A program made the position numbers and the translations under genes. A stretch of DNA of 64,000 nucleotides, from positions 1 to 64,000 of the forward strand of contig JAIXMQ010000075.1 in NCBI GenBank assembly GCA_025716855.1. Reading direction: 5' to 3'. Within the stretch, counting starts at the first letter, position 1, and each line of letters opens with the position of its first letter. This document shows positions 1 to 11,120 of the stretch, piece after piece. Source of the stretch: Pilaira anomala (taxonomy: Eukaryota > Mucoromycota > Mucoromycetes > Mucorales > Mucoraceae). The notes under the pieces are model-generated. The model did not search any database. It was not told the DNA's origin and saw only the letters and a program-made list of their open reading frames with translations.

Positions 1-307
1 ACATGAAAATTAAATGTCTTTTTTTACCACCAAAATTAACTTGATTTAAGGTTCACCTATGATACTATGTGTGATTATTCAAAGGCTTTTAAGCTTTTTA
101 ACTAGAAATATCTTAATACTGCTCTTGAGTATTTGGTTTGATTTTGTTTATATTTGGCAGCTTCATTAATCCTTGCATAACAAAATCTGTGTCACAATCT
201 TCTGTCAAAAAATAAAATAATTAAATGCTATGAACTTTTAGTTTGTATTAAAACTCTCTTCTACATTATTGTCTTTAAATGCTGGTCGGAATATCTACTA
301 ATAAGCC

Positions 308-373
<66 letters not shown>

Positions 374-2440
374 CTTTTGTTTTAAATACATACAAGAACA
401 TTTTACTTACTAAAATTAATTGGGTAAATGAAACAGCATATTTGAAACTCCAGCGAACAGTAAATAATCAAAGAGCAAAGGACACAGTATGATTATTTAA
501 CCTTTGTTATATATTTTTATTGCATTTTATTTTCGTTTGTTCTATCTCATTAATAGCTCGAACACCTCAGACGCAGTAATTGATTGTTTATGTTTTATGT
601 AACCTCTTGCGAGAAACAAGTAAAATATGTACCATACATCTTATCACACTATATTTACATTACTGTTAAATTTTGGCTCATATTTTGACGGATGAGTGTT
701 GATGATTCCTTAGCAATCCTCTGTTCAATTAACTGTGTAATATGTAGACCTGATAGCAATAATACCATAAAATGTATTAATGCCTTTCCAATAAAAGATG
801 CCAACACCATTAGTTTTAGAGTAGTTTGATGTAATAATTTTGAGTTATACAATGTATGTCTCATATTTTGTTGGTAGATACTGTGAGGGCCATACTTTCT
901 TTGTTGATGAGAAAACCAAGACGTTGAATTGTGGTTGAAGAAGGAGCTACATACTTGGGATTTCTTTTGGTTGACCAAGAAGTCTAGACCTGATAGTTTT
1001 TGTTCAATTTCATTGTAATAGATCTTGTAAATATTATAGTAAGCAATGTCGAATGAAAACCTGAATGATAATGTTGATAATCTGTATGAATCCTCTCCGT
1101 TACTTCTGCTTCGATAATAAAGGAATATGTTGTGTCTGAGAAAGTTGAGGGAAGCGATAATGTTGTTTTTGTATTTCGCCTATTGTTGAAATACAAAAAG
1201 GCAATATTTTAGAAAGTAAAGTACCAAAAGCAAAAGAAAAGATGATCAGGCCTTATAATTATTAAAGATATCCTTTTAATTATTACCATTTTTTTTCTTT
1301 GAATAATTAAACCAATAAAGACAAGATTGGTAACACGAAAATAGCTTCCTTTAAAACACAGGATAATGAAAGTTTTGATGGTAGTTATTTATTTGGCTTG
1401 AGCCAATTATCAAACATTCAGTCAACAAAGAGCCCAGATTATCGAATAGTAACTAACACTAACTGTAGAAGCACACTCAAATCATTTCAAATTGTACTAA
1501 GGTATATATATGAAAAAGAAAAAGAAAAAGAAAAAGAAAAGGTGGCAAATAATATGTACATGATGTTCTTTATTTTTCTGTCTTTGTCTATATATATATA
1601 TATATATATAAAGAGGGGTAATCCTACAAAGATATCTTGTTGGTAATACGCTTACACAAAACCACAATCAAAAGTAATGTTGTAATTGTTTTTACACACT
1701 CATTAATTGAAAGATATCCTCGTTTTATATATAATATAGAGTAATAATATTTCCGCTGTTGCTCTTTACCTACTGTTAAATTCACCCATGGAGCTCAATT
1801 AAACTTTCAATCTAACCAAAGACTGTAACCACAACATTATTTTGAAAATAATAAAGCCTTTACGTTTATGTTAAGGTGAGATAATAATAAATTCTGTTTC
1901 TACGGCGCTTCAGTCTCTGTGGTTTTTTTGTGTGACACACTTTTTTTTTTTATCATAATTTTTTTTTTGGAAACGTCATCATCAAGATTACGAATAAAAA
2001 AAAATATACAAAATAACCCTGTTGTTCCTCCTTTTATACCCATCATTATCTTTTCTTTTGCAAAGTATGATGTTCTATTGTTTGATTGTGATGCGAATGT
2101 AGCGGTTTTCTTACCGTGGAACATTTACAATGTTTTGACATGCCGCAATCAGCACTTCTCGAAGTGTAATACATTAGTTCTCTACTTGCGGATTAGTATA
2201 GATCTCGACATTTCTTTATTCTTCATCTGTAATTAACTTACCATGGGATAGTTCCTGGTCCTAGAAGTTTACTTCTGGGAGGTTAAGTGTATTGCTGCAT
2301 AAAGATTTAAAGATTTGAATACCAGTTGCTTCTGGGTTTCTTTTGTCGGGTATCTTGTTCTATTTGTGATACAGTTAATATGGTGCCATAGTATCGATTT
2401 TCTGCTGTCATCACCGGGTGTTTGCTTATTTAGTGTTACC
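1..2440. other. Gene-poor AT-rich stretch, no supported gene
   Basis: The only sizeable reading frames are two adjacent minus-strand ones (1196-984 and 978-655). They lack a recognisable domain, and no clean splice junction joins them, although a hydrophobic run (LKLMVLASFIGKALIHFMV) makes a decayed membrane-protein exon possible. A run of about 60 T lies at 311-370, an AAAAAG repeat near 1511-1540 and a TA repeat near 1590-1610. Frames at 1900-2236 overlap on both strands and are T/A-run artefacts. Nothing else is supported. Confidence 0.5.
311..370. repeat. Long poly-T tract
   Basis: About 60 uninterrupted T residues. It is the longest homopolymer in the window and may be shortened or lengthened by sequencing error. 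No adjacent ORF resembles a retroelement, so reading it as a retroposon tail is unsupported. Confidence 0.9.
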
Positions 2441-2459
2441 GGTTATTGTTATGGCTGGT

Positions 2460-2760
2460 GGTGTTGCTATGACAGGTGTTGCTATGAAGGTGTTGCTATG
2501 ATAGGTATTGCTCTGACTAATACTGGTGCTGCTTTAGTTGTTGTTGTTATGATGGTAAGTTACTCTTTATTTTATTTTATATATATTATGTTTCCAAACA
2601 GTTTCTAACAGTTTCTAACACTCATTTTAGAAATATTGCTATTTGTAGTCTGCTGGAACTTGAAATCAAAAGGACAAAACGGTTGTTGTTATGATGGTAA
2701 GTCATTTTTTTTTTATATTATGTTTCCAAGCAGTTTCTAACAGTTTCAGCAATGCAACGG
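2460..2760. repeat. Nested short tandem duplications
   Basis: A unit close to GGTGTTGCTATGA occurs three times in a row at about 2460-2500. Just downstream, a block starting GTTGTTGTTATGATGGTAAGT and continuing through ATTATGTTTCCAA and CAGTTTCTAACAGTTTC occurs twice (about 2536-2625 and 2683-2745). The second block contains a perfect GTAAGT donor-like site in both copies. This is visible directly; its function is unknown. Confidence 0.75.
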
Positions 2761-2785
2761 GTTTGTAAAAGCAATGATCAAGTTT

Positions 2786-3205
2786 TGTGAGTTCTATTTT
2801 CTGGCGAGTATGCTCTATCTTGATGGGTCCTGTCTCCTTCTCTTCCGTCCTCGTTTACGAGCGGTTCGTGCAGTTCAATCCTGGGTGTAATGGCACGTAA
2901 AACCATACGGATATCGTAGGGAGAGTTGGATTGATGGTTCTCATCTCGGTAGATGTCATCTCAAAGGAAAGTATTATGATCAAAGGTTGATTGTTGCCAC
3001 AACACCGCAGCAGTTAGTGATTCTATTTTTTGGCGAGTATGTTCTATCTTGGTAAGTCCTGTCTCCTTCTCTTCCGTCCTCGTTTACGAGCGGTTCGTGC
3101 AGTTTAATCCTGGGTGTAATGGCACGTAAAACCATACGAATATCGAAGGGAGAGTTGGATTGATGGTTCTTATCTTGGTAGTCATCTCTAAGAAAAATAT
3201 TATCA
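2786..3205 (-). repeat. Tandem duplicated ~190-bp module, coding-like on minus strand
   Basis: Two near-identical copies (about 2786-2975 and 3016-3205) repeat with a period near 230 bp. On the minus strand both are open through a shared peptide containing DIRMVLRAITPRI, LHEPLVNEDGREGDRT and YSP.NR. The copies differ by a handful of substitutions, several changing amino acids (Y/F, E/K, H/Y, A/T). Stops occur shortly beyond each module and no gene model spans them. They could be exons of a decayed lineage-specific gene or part of an unrecognised transposon. Each copy also has a CTCGT-TT-ACGAG mini-hairpin. Confidence 0.65.
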
Positions 3206-4583
3206 TTGATTGTTGTTTTGTTGTACTTATCCGTTGCATTCTTGTTTTGGGACTTCAGCTAGTGGACCTCCTCGTGGTTTGTCTTGGGAAAACTTTGAAT
3301 TTGGAAACTTTTTTGCTTTGGATTTGGAAGCTTAAAGCACTAGTAAACTTTTTTCTTTGTTGTAAACTAAAGAATAAAAAATAAATGTAATAAAAAAAAA
3401 GTCCAGATTAAACTTATTTCCTTTGACATGTTGTGATATACATATACATAAATAAAACCATCCTTTTTTGCTAGAGTCTTGTCTTTATGTATCATCCAAT
3501 AAGTTTCCCTCAAGATTGCCCCCAACAAGATTACACTATTTTTACAGCTAGACTTTTTTTTTTATCACTATCATTTATCTTAGCATTTATTACGAAACCT
3601 TTGATTAATGCATATGTCTCAAAATGAACCACATAAACTCATCTACACCACAGTCAGGAGCTCCCAAGGCCAAAAGCCTGCAATTTTTGTTTTCTTTTTT
3701 TTTTTTTTTTTTTTTTTTTGTGGTGGGGATTGTGGTTCCCCAAGAATTCACCTAAATAAAACCGGATTTTCTCATACAAAGAAAAAAAAACTTCGATTTT
3801 TATGGATAACGAGGGAAGTTAACACGATTATTTTTTCATAAAAACAATTTCGTTGGATAAGCATTGTACCAGTTTATGATGATGAAAATAAAGATTCTGT
3901 ACGGAGCAATATTCAATTTGTACAAGTGGAGAAGAACAGTAAAATACATCAACTATTGTACATACATACAAAAAGATGTCGCTTGCGTTCATTACCGAAG
4001 TTCAAAAAGCCTATTACAATGACCGTCTGTCCTAGGTCATTAGCCAATCAAATTTCAGAATTTCTTTTTATTTGCAAGATAAGATATCAGTAAAAAAAAA
4101 AAAAAGAAACCCACACAGATATTTTGAATTAAAAAGTACATAAAACTGTCATGATATTAGGTTTTGAACGCCCAGGTGGTTGATAAGGGTCAACCTTTTT
4201 GCGTTCAAAAATGCCTCTATTTTTTTTAAATTTTGATCCATTAGCTTGAGAACTTAATAAACTCACTTCAATTGATACTTTAGAATTGCAACTGCTCATA
4301 CTAGCATTACATACCATCGTGAGATAACCTATCCTATCAGACAATGTCACTTTGTATCTGTGAGTTAGGACGACCCCAGCTCGAATATTATGCCATTGCA
4401 CCGATAAATGGGACGAGGTTTATTAAAAGTTGACTTTTAGCTAGTGATCTTAGTTTAATGACCAATGCGAAATTGGCCAATTGAAAGTAGAAGAAACTAA
4501 GTACCCAATTTAGGATGGGAGAACGAGTGGTTATGTTTGACAATAATCGTCATTAGGCTCTTTCGGGAGAAAGAAAAAATTTA
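3206..4583. other. Intergenic, low complexity
   Basis: Contains a poly-T tract near 3696-3719 and scattered A runs. A 90-codon minus-strand frame at 4401-4129 has no recognisable domain and is flanked by frame-breaking sequence, so it is not called. The 3' flank of the gene ending at 4584 lies at the right edge. Confidence 0.5.
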
Positions 4584-6250
4584 TTACTTTTTGATACGTT
4601 TATTCGAATCGATTTCAGCTTCAGAATCTATTGAAACGGAAACAGACCTTTTCATATTGTTTTGAATAGCTGATTGTAATAAAGGTGTTGTCTGTTTTTC
4701 CTCTTCATCCGGAATTTCAGGCATTAAAAGTGAACCATCACAAGGATACTTGTATACGGAAGGACCGGTGGATAAGGGTTGTTCCACATTCCCATTTTCG
4801 GTATTATCTTCAGACTGAAAAAAAAACGATTAAGGTTTAAACAATAAAAAAAAACAGAAAATATATAAACAACAGTATATTTACCATATCAAGAGCCGGT
4901 ATATCCATTGAATCCAAAATCATTTGAATAAATTCACCCATACTCTTTTCAAACGTTTGCAATGGAAATTGTTGAGCTAATTTTTGAAAGTGAGCATTAA
5001 GATCTGTGCCTTCCACTACCAAAAACTTTTTTTTTTTTTAATAATATCATTATTAGTAAGATAACAGCATAACAGGAAGTGAATCTAATATACATTACGT
5101 CTTTCTCTCGTTCTCTCACTTGAGTTTTAAATAAATACATTGTACGCGTCTTTGGGAATAACAAATGGTGATCAGCGGCTCTAATTCCCCATTCATCAAC
5201 TTGTTGCATTGCTTCATCTTCTTCCTCGTCTTCCGAGATTTCGTCAATATGATCCTCATCTTCTACATCGCCATAGGAAAATATTTCAAAGATAGGCTCT
5301 AAACCAGCTTGTGTATCACACAAGTAACTTTCGATGGCAGCCTGAGTCAAGAGCTCTAAAAAGAGATCATACCAGCGTGGAGGCATACCACCACCCATCA
5401 CTTTTTGACCAGCAAACATCATGGGTTTTCCATCTTGTTCTTCTGACTCCAAGGCACGTCTCAACATATCAGCACTTGTTCTTAAAAAGGTAGGAATAGC
5501 CTCAATCAGACCCGCAGGTGGGGTTGGGGGTGCAATCGATGCTAAATCCAGTGTTCGAAACGATTGAGAGTCATCATGGTGAGTTTCATCTTCTTCTAGT
5601 TTATGAAGATGAGCCATTAAGAGTGCATTTTCAGGCTTTTCTTTCAGATAAGGTGATCGACAGCCATAACAACTTTGAACACGATGTCTTCTACAGTATG
5701 GTGGTAAAATTGGCTTTGAAAAAATCTTTTGACGTCTTTTTATATCACAGGGTTCATCATGAATATCAGTTTCAATCACGACAGCAATTTGGGTTTCATG
5801 TCTTCTACGTCTAGAGGAGCTATGAGCAATGACATGTTGACCGGTTGATAAAGCGTCAAATCTTCCGAAGACCAAATTGGTTAATTGACAAAGATGTAGT
5901 CTTTGTTCAAAATTTGAATCAATTGTAAAGGAAGGTGTTTTGTTACAATGACTGGATAAAATACCCGCTACAATCGATTCTACCGCATTCTTATCTTGTT
6001 CGGCTTTGGAGGCAGTATCAATCCAACGTTGTTTACGTAACTCGATAGAATCATCTAATTTAGGCTGAGGTAAAGGCAAAGAAAGTTCTAATAATTCAAC
6101 GCTAGCTTGCTTTAATCTAGATTGAATGGATAAATAAAGTAAATAATCCAATATAATCTTATTTGTGGAAGACTGTTGCGTTGTTGTTTCTGTATTTTGG
6201 CTTATTTTTTTTTCTTCATTAGGTGAAAATATGAATTTACTAGTTTTCAT
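4584..6250 (-). CDS. Unrecognised conserved-looking nuclear-type protein, 3 exons, 507 aa
   Basis: The model joins exons 6250-5099, 5025-4885 and 4814-4584 on the minus strand. All three junctions are GT/AG and phase 0 (384+47+77 codons including stop). The start is the ATG at 6250; a longer reading upstream begins at TTG and is unlikely. I do not recognise the family. Visible features are an Arg-rich stretch (SSRRRRHE) followed by a Cys/His-containing patch (PPYCRRHRVQSCYGC), a Pro-rich APPTPPAG segment, a strongly acidic block (DEISEDEEEDEA), a hydrophobic-helical C-terminal module (HFQKLAQQFPLQTFEKSMG) and a final basic NKRIKK. These suggest a soluble nuclear protein, but that is inference. 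A poly-A and CA/GA-rich segment precedes it (6300-6460). Confidence 0.7.
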
Positions 6251-6301
6251 ACTTGAAACTGTTTTGTACAAATTTTACTTTTTTTTATTTTAAAAAACAA
6301 G

Positions 6302-6338
<37 letters not shown>

Positions 6339-6528
6339 GAAAAAAAAGTAAATAAATAAAAAATGAAATATTATATACACGAGCGCGCGAGCACACACAC
6401 ACCAACTACACAAACACTAGGAAGCACACACGCACACACGCACAGAGAAAAAGAGAGAGACACAGATAAGAATTTTTTAAAAAGTGACTTGACATAACGG
6501 AAGGAACTTTTTTTTTTTTTTTTTTTTT
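6251..6528. other. Intergenic between two minus-strand genes
   Basis: Holds a ~33-nt poly-A run (about 6302-6335), a CA-rich patch (6390-6445) and a poly-T run at 6509-6530 that abuts the stop codon of the upstream gene. This is probably the promoter and 5' UTR of the gene starting at 6250. Confidence 0.5.
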
Positions 6529-7622
6529 TTAAACTGGCACAGAGTCATTATTTTTCCGTTCCAGTAAGGATGCAGGTTTTAACTTCGTTTGGGTCTGAGG
6601 TTTAATCTGTGTAAAAGAAGGGGCTCTACTGAAAACGGTTGTAAACGTTTGATACATGATCCAAGCCGTAAACGAAACAGCAGAAACACAAAACTGAACT
6701 AGGTCTCGATTAGATGTTTTGATAACTTGTTTTGTCATCTTTTTCTTTCCAAATAATGAGTTAAATAAAGCGCTTTTGAGATAACTTCCTACTTGAATCA
6801 TAACGTTCCAAATATCTTCTTCGTCATTGCCTTCATCTTCGCTATCTTCTTCTCCTTCTGAGTCCAGGTTGAAATAACAATCAGGTTTTGTCTTGAATGA
6901 TTCCTTAACTGGTGTTTCTGGTAAATATTTCACTTGCGTAATATTCGGATTAAATCGTACGCTTTGTTTACCAGATTCAGAAACACATTTAGACCAAAAT
7001 CGATCATTTGTTAACCAATAGTCTTTTTGTAACATAACATTTTGTGTAGATTGGTTCGTTTTTTTTAATACGGGTTTTAGTGAACATGGATGTGCTTTAA
7101 AAGTAGGTGTTGATAAAAATGATAATGAAGGGTGTGTATTTAAATCAGATGATGATTCAGGTGGCATGTATAAAGGTCCATAAAGCCCTGTTGAAAAAAA
7201 AATATGTTTTAATGATCATTGCTTAGGAAGTATATAAAAAAAGTTTTTTTTTTTTTTTTTTTTACATGTTATATCAGATTCTTTTTGCCTATAAAATATG
7301 CACAAAAAAGTTATAATTAGTATGCATTTAGATATATACAATAATGCACATACCAATTCACGGAAGATGGGTCTATCATTTGATTTGAGCAACTCAATTT
7401 ATTTGTACAAGATCGTGCCATTTGTCTCCAAATTGCATTTTGATATCTTATCTGTCGTACTTTTTCAGTGGAGAATTTTTTTAATTCTTTTTTAGTTGCT
7501 GTTTGTTGATTTAAATTAAATGTCATTTTTGTCTGTTGTCTTTTTAATTCTCTATGGGCTTGAATCAAATCTGTGCAAGACCACTCGTGCGATAAATAAT
7601 CTACGCTGACACTAGCTTTCAT
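6529..7622 (-). CDS. Reg1/Reg2-like PP1 regulatory subunit (AreA GATA-like/DUF1752 domain), 316 aa
   Basis: Exons are 7622-7354, a 23-nt microexon 7288-7266, and 7187-6529 (269+23+659 nt = 317 codons with stop). Residues about 7-104 match the fungal PF08550 domain: VDYLSHEW at the start and W-QKESDITWLYGPLY at the end, where the microexon supplies QKESDIT and restores the frame. Residues 171-176 (KQSVRF) fit an RVxF-type PP1 docking motif, as in yeast Reg1 where this domain and a PP1 site target Glc7 to Snf1 in glucose repression. An acidic block (DSEGEEDSEDEGNDEED) follows. The protein is far shorter than Reg1 and closer to Reg2 in size. Assignment to the family is firm; the pathway role is inferred. 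Confidence 0.8.
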
Positions 7623-8476
7623 GGTTTTTATGGTTTTTTTTTAAAAATAAGGTAAAAAAAAAATGAAAGAGAAAAAAAGTGAGAAAGAAAACGGGAATAT
7701 ATATATATAAACGTAAAAAAAAAAGGCGCTTCTTTTTCTCCTCTCCCCCTCTTTTTTCCACTTGTCTTTATATATCCAATTTTTTTTTCCCACAAAATTT
7801 TCGAAACACTTGGTTTCATTTTGGGCCAAAACGAAATCATCTTCTGATACACGCGTTATTCTATAATAAACACACACAGACCTGGTTACACATTTTATAG
7901 GCGTACATGAACATAAAAAAAAATCTTGAAATAGAGATATGCATATGAATTCATGTAGTTCATCGATGATTCAGTTTGTTTAAATCTACTATTTTCATTC
8001 AATATAGACATCAAAACAAAAAGAGGGGAAAAACTGTCGGTTCTTTAGTGTTCGGGAACCATATAAAGTAAAGCGTTAAAGTTGTATCATGCGTTATTTT
8101 TTTTTCTTTTCTCTGTTTTTTTTTCATGGAGGTACAAATCAATTAATAAAGATTGCCCGAGATTTTAAAAAGGTGAGGAGGCGTTTTTTTTTTTTTTAGT
8201 TTATTTGTAAGGTACAAAAGCTATTTGAGTGACATGTGGCTTCAGAAAATTATCATTCGAATAAATTTTATATTTTAAAAACGATTTATAATACCTGATA
8301 TTGTAATCATCTCATTCTTGAACCGTTTTAAAAATAAAAAGTACATGTTTCAATCCAATACATAAAAAAAAAGAATATTCATCAAGAATATAATTTGTTC
8401 CTTTTTGTTTATAAATACTTTAACCTAACAAAGTCTAATAAAGGAGTGTATTTATACAATATATCACGTCTTATCG

Positions 8477-8515
<39 letters not shown>

Positions 8516-8998
8516 AAGAGGGAGAGAGATCGGACATATTTATCTCCTCAATAATATCTGCTATGAGTAAATAATAGAATCATATATCCCGATTGTATTA
8601 CAACTAGGCAAATCTTTTTCTAACAATTGCACAAACTAGTTATGATACACTCAAGTTGAATCCAATGTTTAAAACCTCTCTTTTTTAATTTAGAATTATA
8701 TCTGTGAAACATCTGTCATTACACAAAGAATAATATCATCCACTGTATACATGAGCTTTCACATTTTTATATATTATTAAAAGAGAAATGTCATAAATCA
8801 ATTAAGGTCATTTGAAAAGCAACCTGTTTTCTTTTAATATTTCACTACGGTCCCGAAAGATACGATATATACTCTCTTCTTTTTTGGTTTCGCAACAGCT
8901 GGTATCTGATTTTTTTTTTTTCAGCCTTTATTCTCACAGGAATTTTTTAATTATTTTTTTTTTCCCTTAATTGACTCACAATGACAACTATACACGTA

Positions 8999-9037
<39 letters not shown>

Positions 9038-9165
9038 ATTTTTTTATTTTTTATATCTTTTTTTTTTTCAATCAGATGAATACATGTATTTTTGAAAACA
9101 AAAGAAAAAGAAACAATGACTTTTCTTTCTCATATTTTTTTTCTTTGAATGAATGATACTTCTTT
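7623..9165. other. Intergenic, promoter of the Reg1-like gene plus 3' flank of the HMG gene
   Basis: Contains TATATA and T-rich elements just upstream of 7622, a GA microsatellite at about 8481-8530, and a ~30-nt T run at 9001-9032 followed by more T runs. Overlapping frames at 7628-7900 on both strands are Lys/Phe homopolymer artefacts. No gene is supported. Confidence 0.55.
8481..8530. repeat. GA dinucleotide microsatellite
   Basis: A run of AG repeats with a few AAAG/GGAG interruptions in intergenic DNA. No function is evident. Confidence 0.85.
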
Positions 9166-10159
9166 TTAGTCGCTGTCATCAGAGTCAGAGCTAGAACTAT
9201 CGTCAGAATCAGAATCAGAACTGGAAGATTCTTGGACGACCTGTTTAGCGGACTTGGAGGACTTGGTAGGAGCGGTCTTAGCGGCGGGGGTAGCCTTAGC
9301 AGCCTTAGTAGGAGCGGCCTTGGTAGCTTTGCTAGCCTTAGTAGGGGCAGGAGCAGGAGCAGTCTTAGCAGCCTTACTAGCCTTAGCAGGGACAGGAGAG
9401 GGAGTAGCGACAGCTGTCTTGGCAGGCTTGGAAGAAGAAGAAGAGGCCTTAGAAGGGACTGGTTCGGTCTTTGCCTTCTTTTTTGACTGATCTTCGGTAT
9501 GTTCAGATTCATAGATGGCCATTTCCTTGTTAAACTTTTCTCTTTCCTCCTTTGCTTTTTCATTGAATGGCTAAGCATTGAAAATAGAACAGGATTAGAA
9601 TACAATTTTTTTTTCTCTCGTTGTTTTCTGTTTCTCGCTTTCCCTCTCACACACTTTCACTTTCACTTTTTTATTTTTTTTTTTTTTTTTTTTTTTTACC
9701 TTTCTTTCTTCTTCGCTAAGTTTTTGCCATCTGGCACCGTAAATTTTTGACTTTTCAGCAAAAGTAGAGTCTGGGTTTTCTCTTTCTACTTCTTCTCTAA
9801 TAGAGTTTGTGAACAAGAAAAAGTTGGAAGTAGGAAGTTTAGGTGCGTTGGGATCTCTACGTTTTTTTTTATGTTCTACAGCAGGATGGTCTTCTGTATA
9901 TCTATCAGACATAAAAATGTCTACAAGATCAGTTAAGTTTTGAGCAATGTTGCCAATAATTTGGTGTGCCTAATTTGAAATACATTAAAAAAAAAAAAAT
10001 AAAAAAAAAAGAGATGAAAAAAAAGGGCAATATATATAAAACGCGTTCTTCGTTATATACTTCTTATGTATCTTTTTTTTTTAAGAAAAAAAAGCAAGTA
10101 AGCACTTTTTTTTTAAGGTTTTTTTTTTTTACCTTGGCAACTCTTTCTTCCTTGGACAT
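9166..10159 (-). CDS. HMG-box chromatin protein with AKP-rich tail, 233 aa
   Basis: Exons are 10159-10133 (MSKEERVAK), 9969-9700 and 9570-9166, giving 9+90+135 codons, all phase 0. Residues ~45-120 form one HMG box: RRDPNAPKLPTSNFFLFTN, then FAEKSKIYGARWQKLSEEER and PFNEKAKEEREKFNKEM. The N-terminal 35 residues are a predicted amphipathic helix (IIGNIAQNLTDLVDIF). The C-terminal 100 residues are KAS/TKA/APT repeats like a linker-histone tail, ending in a Ser/Asp polyanion (SSSDSDSDDSSSS). The order resembles Hmo1/HMGB-type architectural DNA-binding proteins, which in yeast act at rDNA and ribosomal protein promoters. The box is certain; Hmo1 orthology is unproven. The divergent neighbour is the SLC35F6-like gene. 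Confidence 0.88.
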
Positions 10160-11120
10160 CTTCAAAAGGATAATAGGTAGTTTATAAAAGGTGTAATAAG
10201 GGAAAAAAAAAATCTTTTGCTCTCTTATCACCCTCAAAAAAATGTATCCCCTACGCGGCCAATCATACCCCCCTAGCGCAATGATGCTCTAAGGAAGGCT
10301 CAGCCAAACGAGCACAGGGAACACACCGTAGTCCGGTCCGGCGAAAAATGAATCACGTTTGAATACAAAACACAACACACGCAGTCTCGCTGTTCTACAC
10401 ACAGGAGCCGCATAATCAATCATTTCACAATTAACTGATTCTCTATCTCTTTTTTTTTCTTTGTTTATCATTACGTTCAACCTTACTTTGCATTTCGAAT
10501 TTTTATTTAAACTATAATGTTCTAGTATAATTGGAATCTCTTTTAAACTATTTCGCATAATTTCAATTTTCTGTTGAGTCATGAAAAGAACTCAATTCTA
10601 TCTATTTTATTAATAGCTTTTTTTGTAATTAATTTATGTACATGAGTTGTCAAGGTAACTAATAATATACAGGCAGAAAAAAAAAGAAACTCTTAATGAT
10701 AACAAAGAAAAAGATAAAATGATGTAAAATCTATGGCATGAATTCTCGGTAACTGTTCTCCGCCAAAAAGTATAAAAGAGAACCAACCAAGGAGGGAAAA
10801 GGGGGGTATTTCTGAAATATTTTCTAAAAAAGGTGAAAATTTTCACTTTGAGGTGTGTACAAAATGAACGATTTAAGCTCACATATTTTCATTAAGCGAC
10901 TTTTTATGTTGCTGTACTCCCTCATGTGTCCTGTCAGCCGTATCTCTTATACACTGGATGTTACTCGGAAATATAGATAAAGCCATTATCGAATTGCTTT
11001 TAATCTTCTTTCCCCCTTCTTCACACAGTCACTAATTTTTATTTTTTTTTGTAAATAAAAATTCGTAATCAATCTTTTTCTTTTCTTCTTTTTTTTTATA
11101 TCATAATCAAATTCTTTCAT
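10160..11120. promoter_or_regulatory. Divergent promoter region, HMG-box gene / SLC35F6-like gene
   Basis: This 961-bp region separates two head-to-head starts. A CCAAT sequence lies at 10259-10263 and a TCCGGTCCGG element at 10332-10341, in an unusually GC-rich patch (about 10250-10420), closer to the HMG gene. Near 11040-11100 the DNA is T/CT-rich, as expected just upstream of fungal starts. Short minus-strand frames at 10289-10882 are not convincing genes. Confidence 0.55.
10332..10341. promoter_or_regulatory. TCCGGTCCGG motif copy (10 of 11 bases)
   Basis: Matches ten of eleven bases of the element that occurs perfectly at 15382, 15782 and 61337. It sits 173 bp upstream of the HMG-box start codon. 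Such a GC-only core is very unlikely to recur by chance in AT-rich DNA. Binding factor unknown. Confidence 0.5.

Noticed and set aside
655..1196. Two adjacent minus-strand frames
   Set aside because: No convincing splice junction, no domain and no clear start; kept only as part of the gap description.
4129..4401. 90-codon minus-strand frame
   Set aside because: No recognisable family or exon structure. Could be chance in AT-rich DNA.
7628..7900. Overlapping frames on both strands upstream of the Reg1-like gene
   Set aside because: Made of Lys/Phe codon runs from homopolymers in a promoter.
9072..9650. Leu/Pro-rich 192-codon frame overlapping the HMG gene
   Set aside because: It is the HMG-gene tail read in another frame and runs through an intron. 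Low-complexity repeats only.
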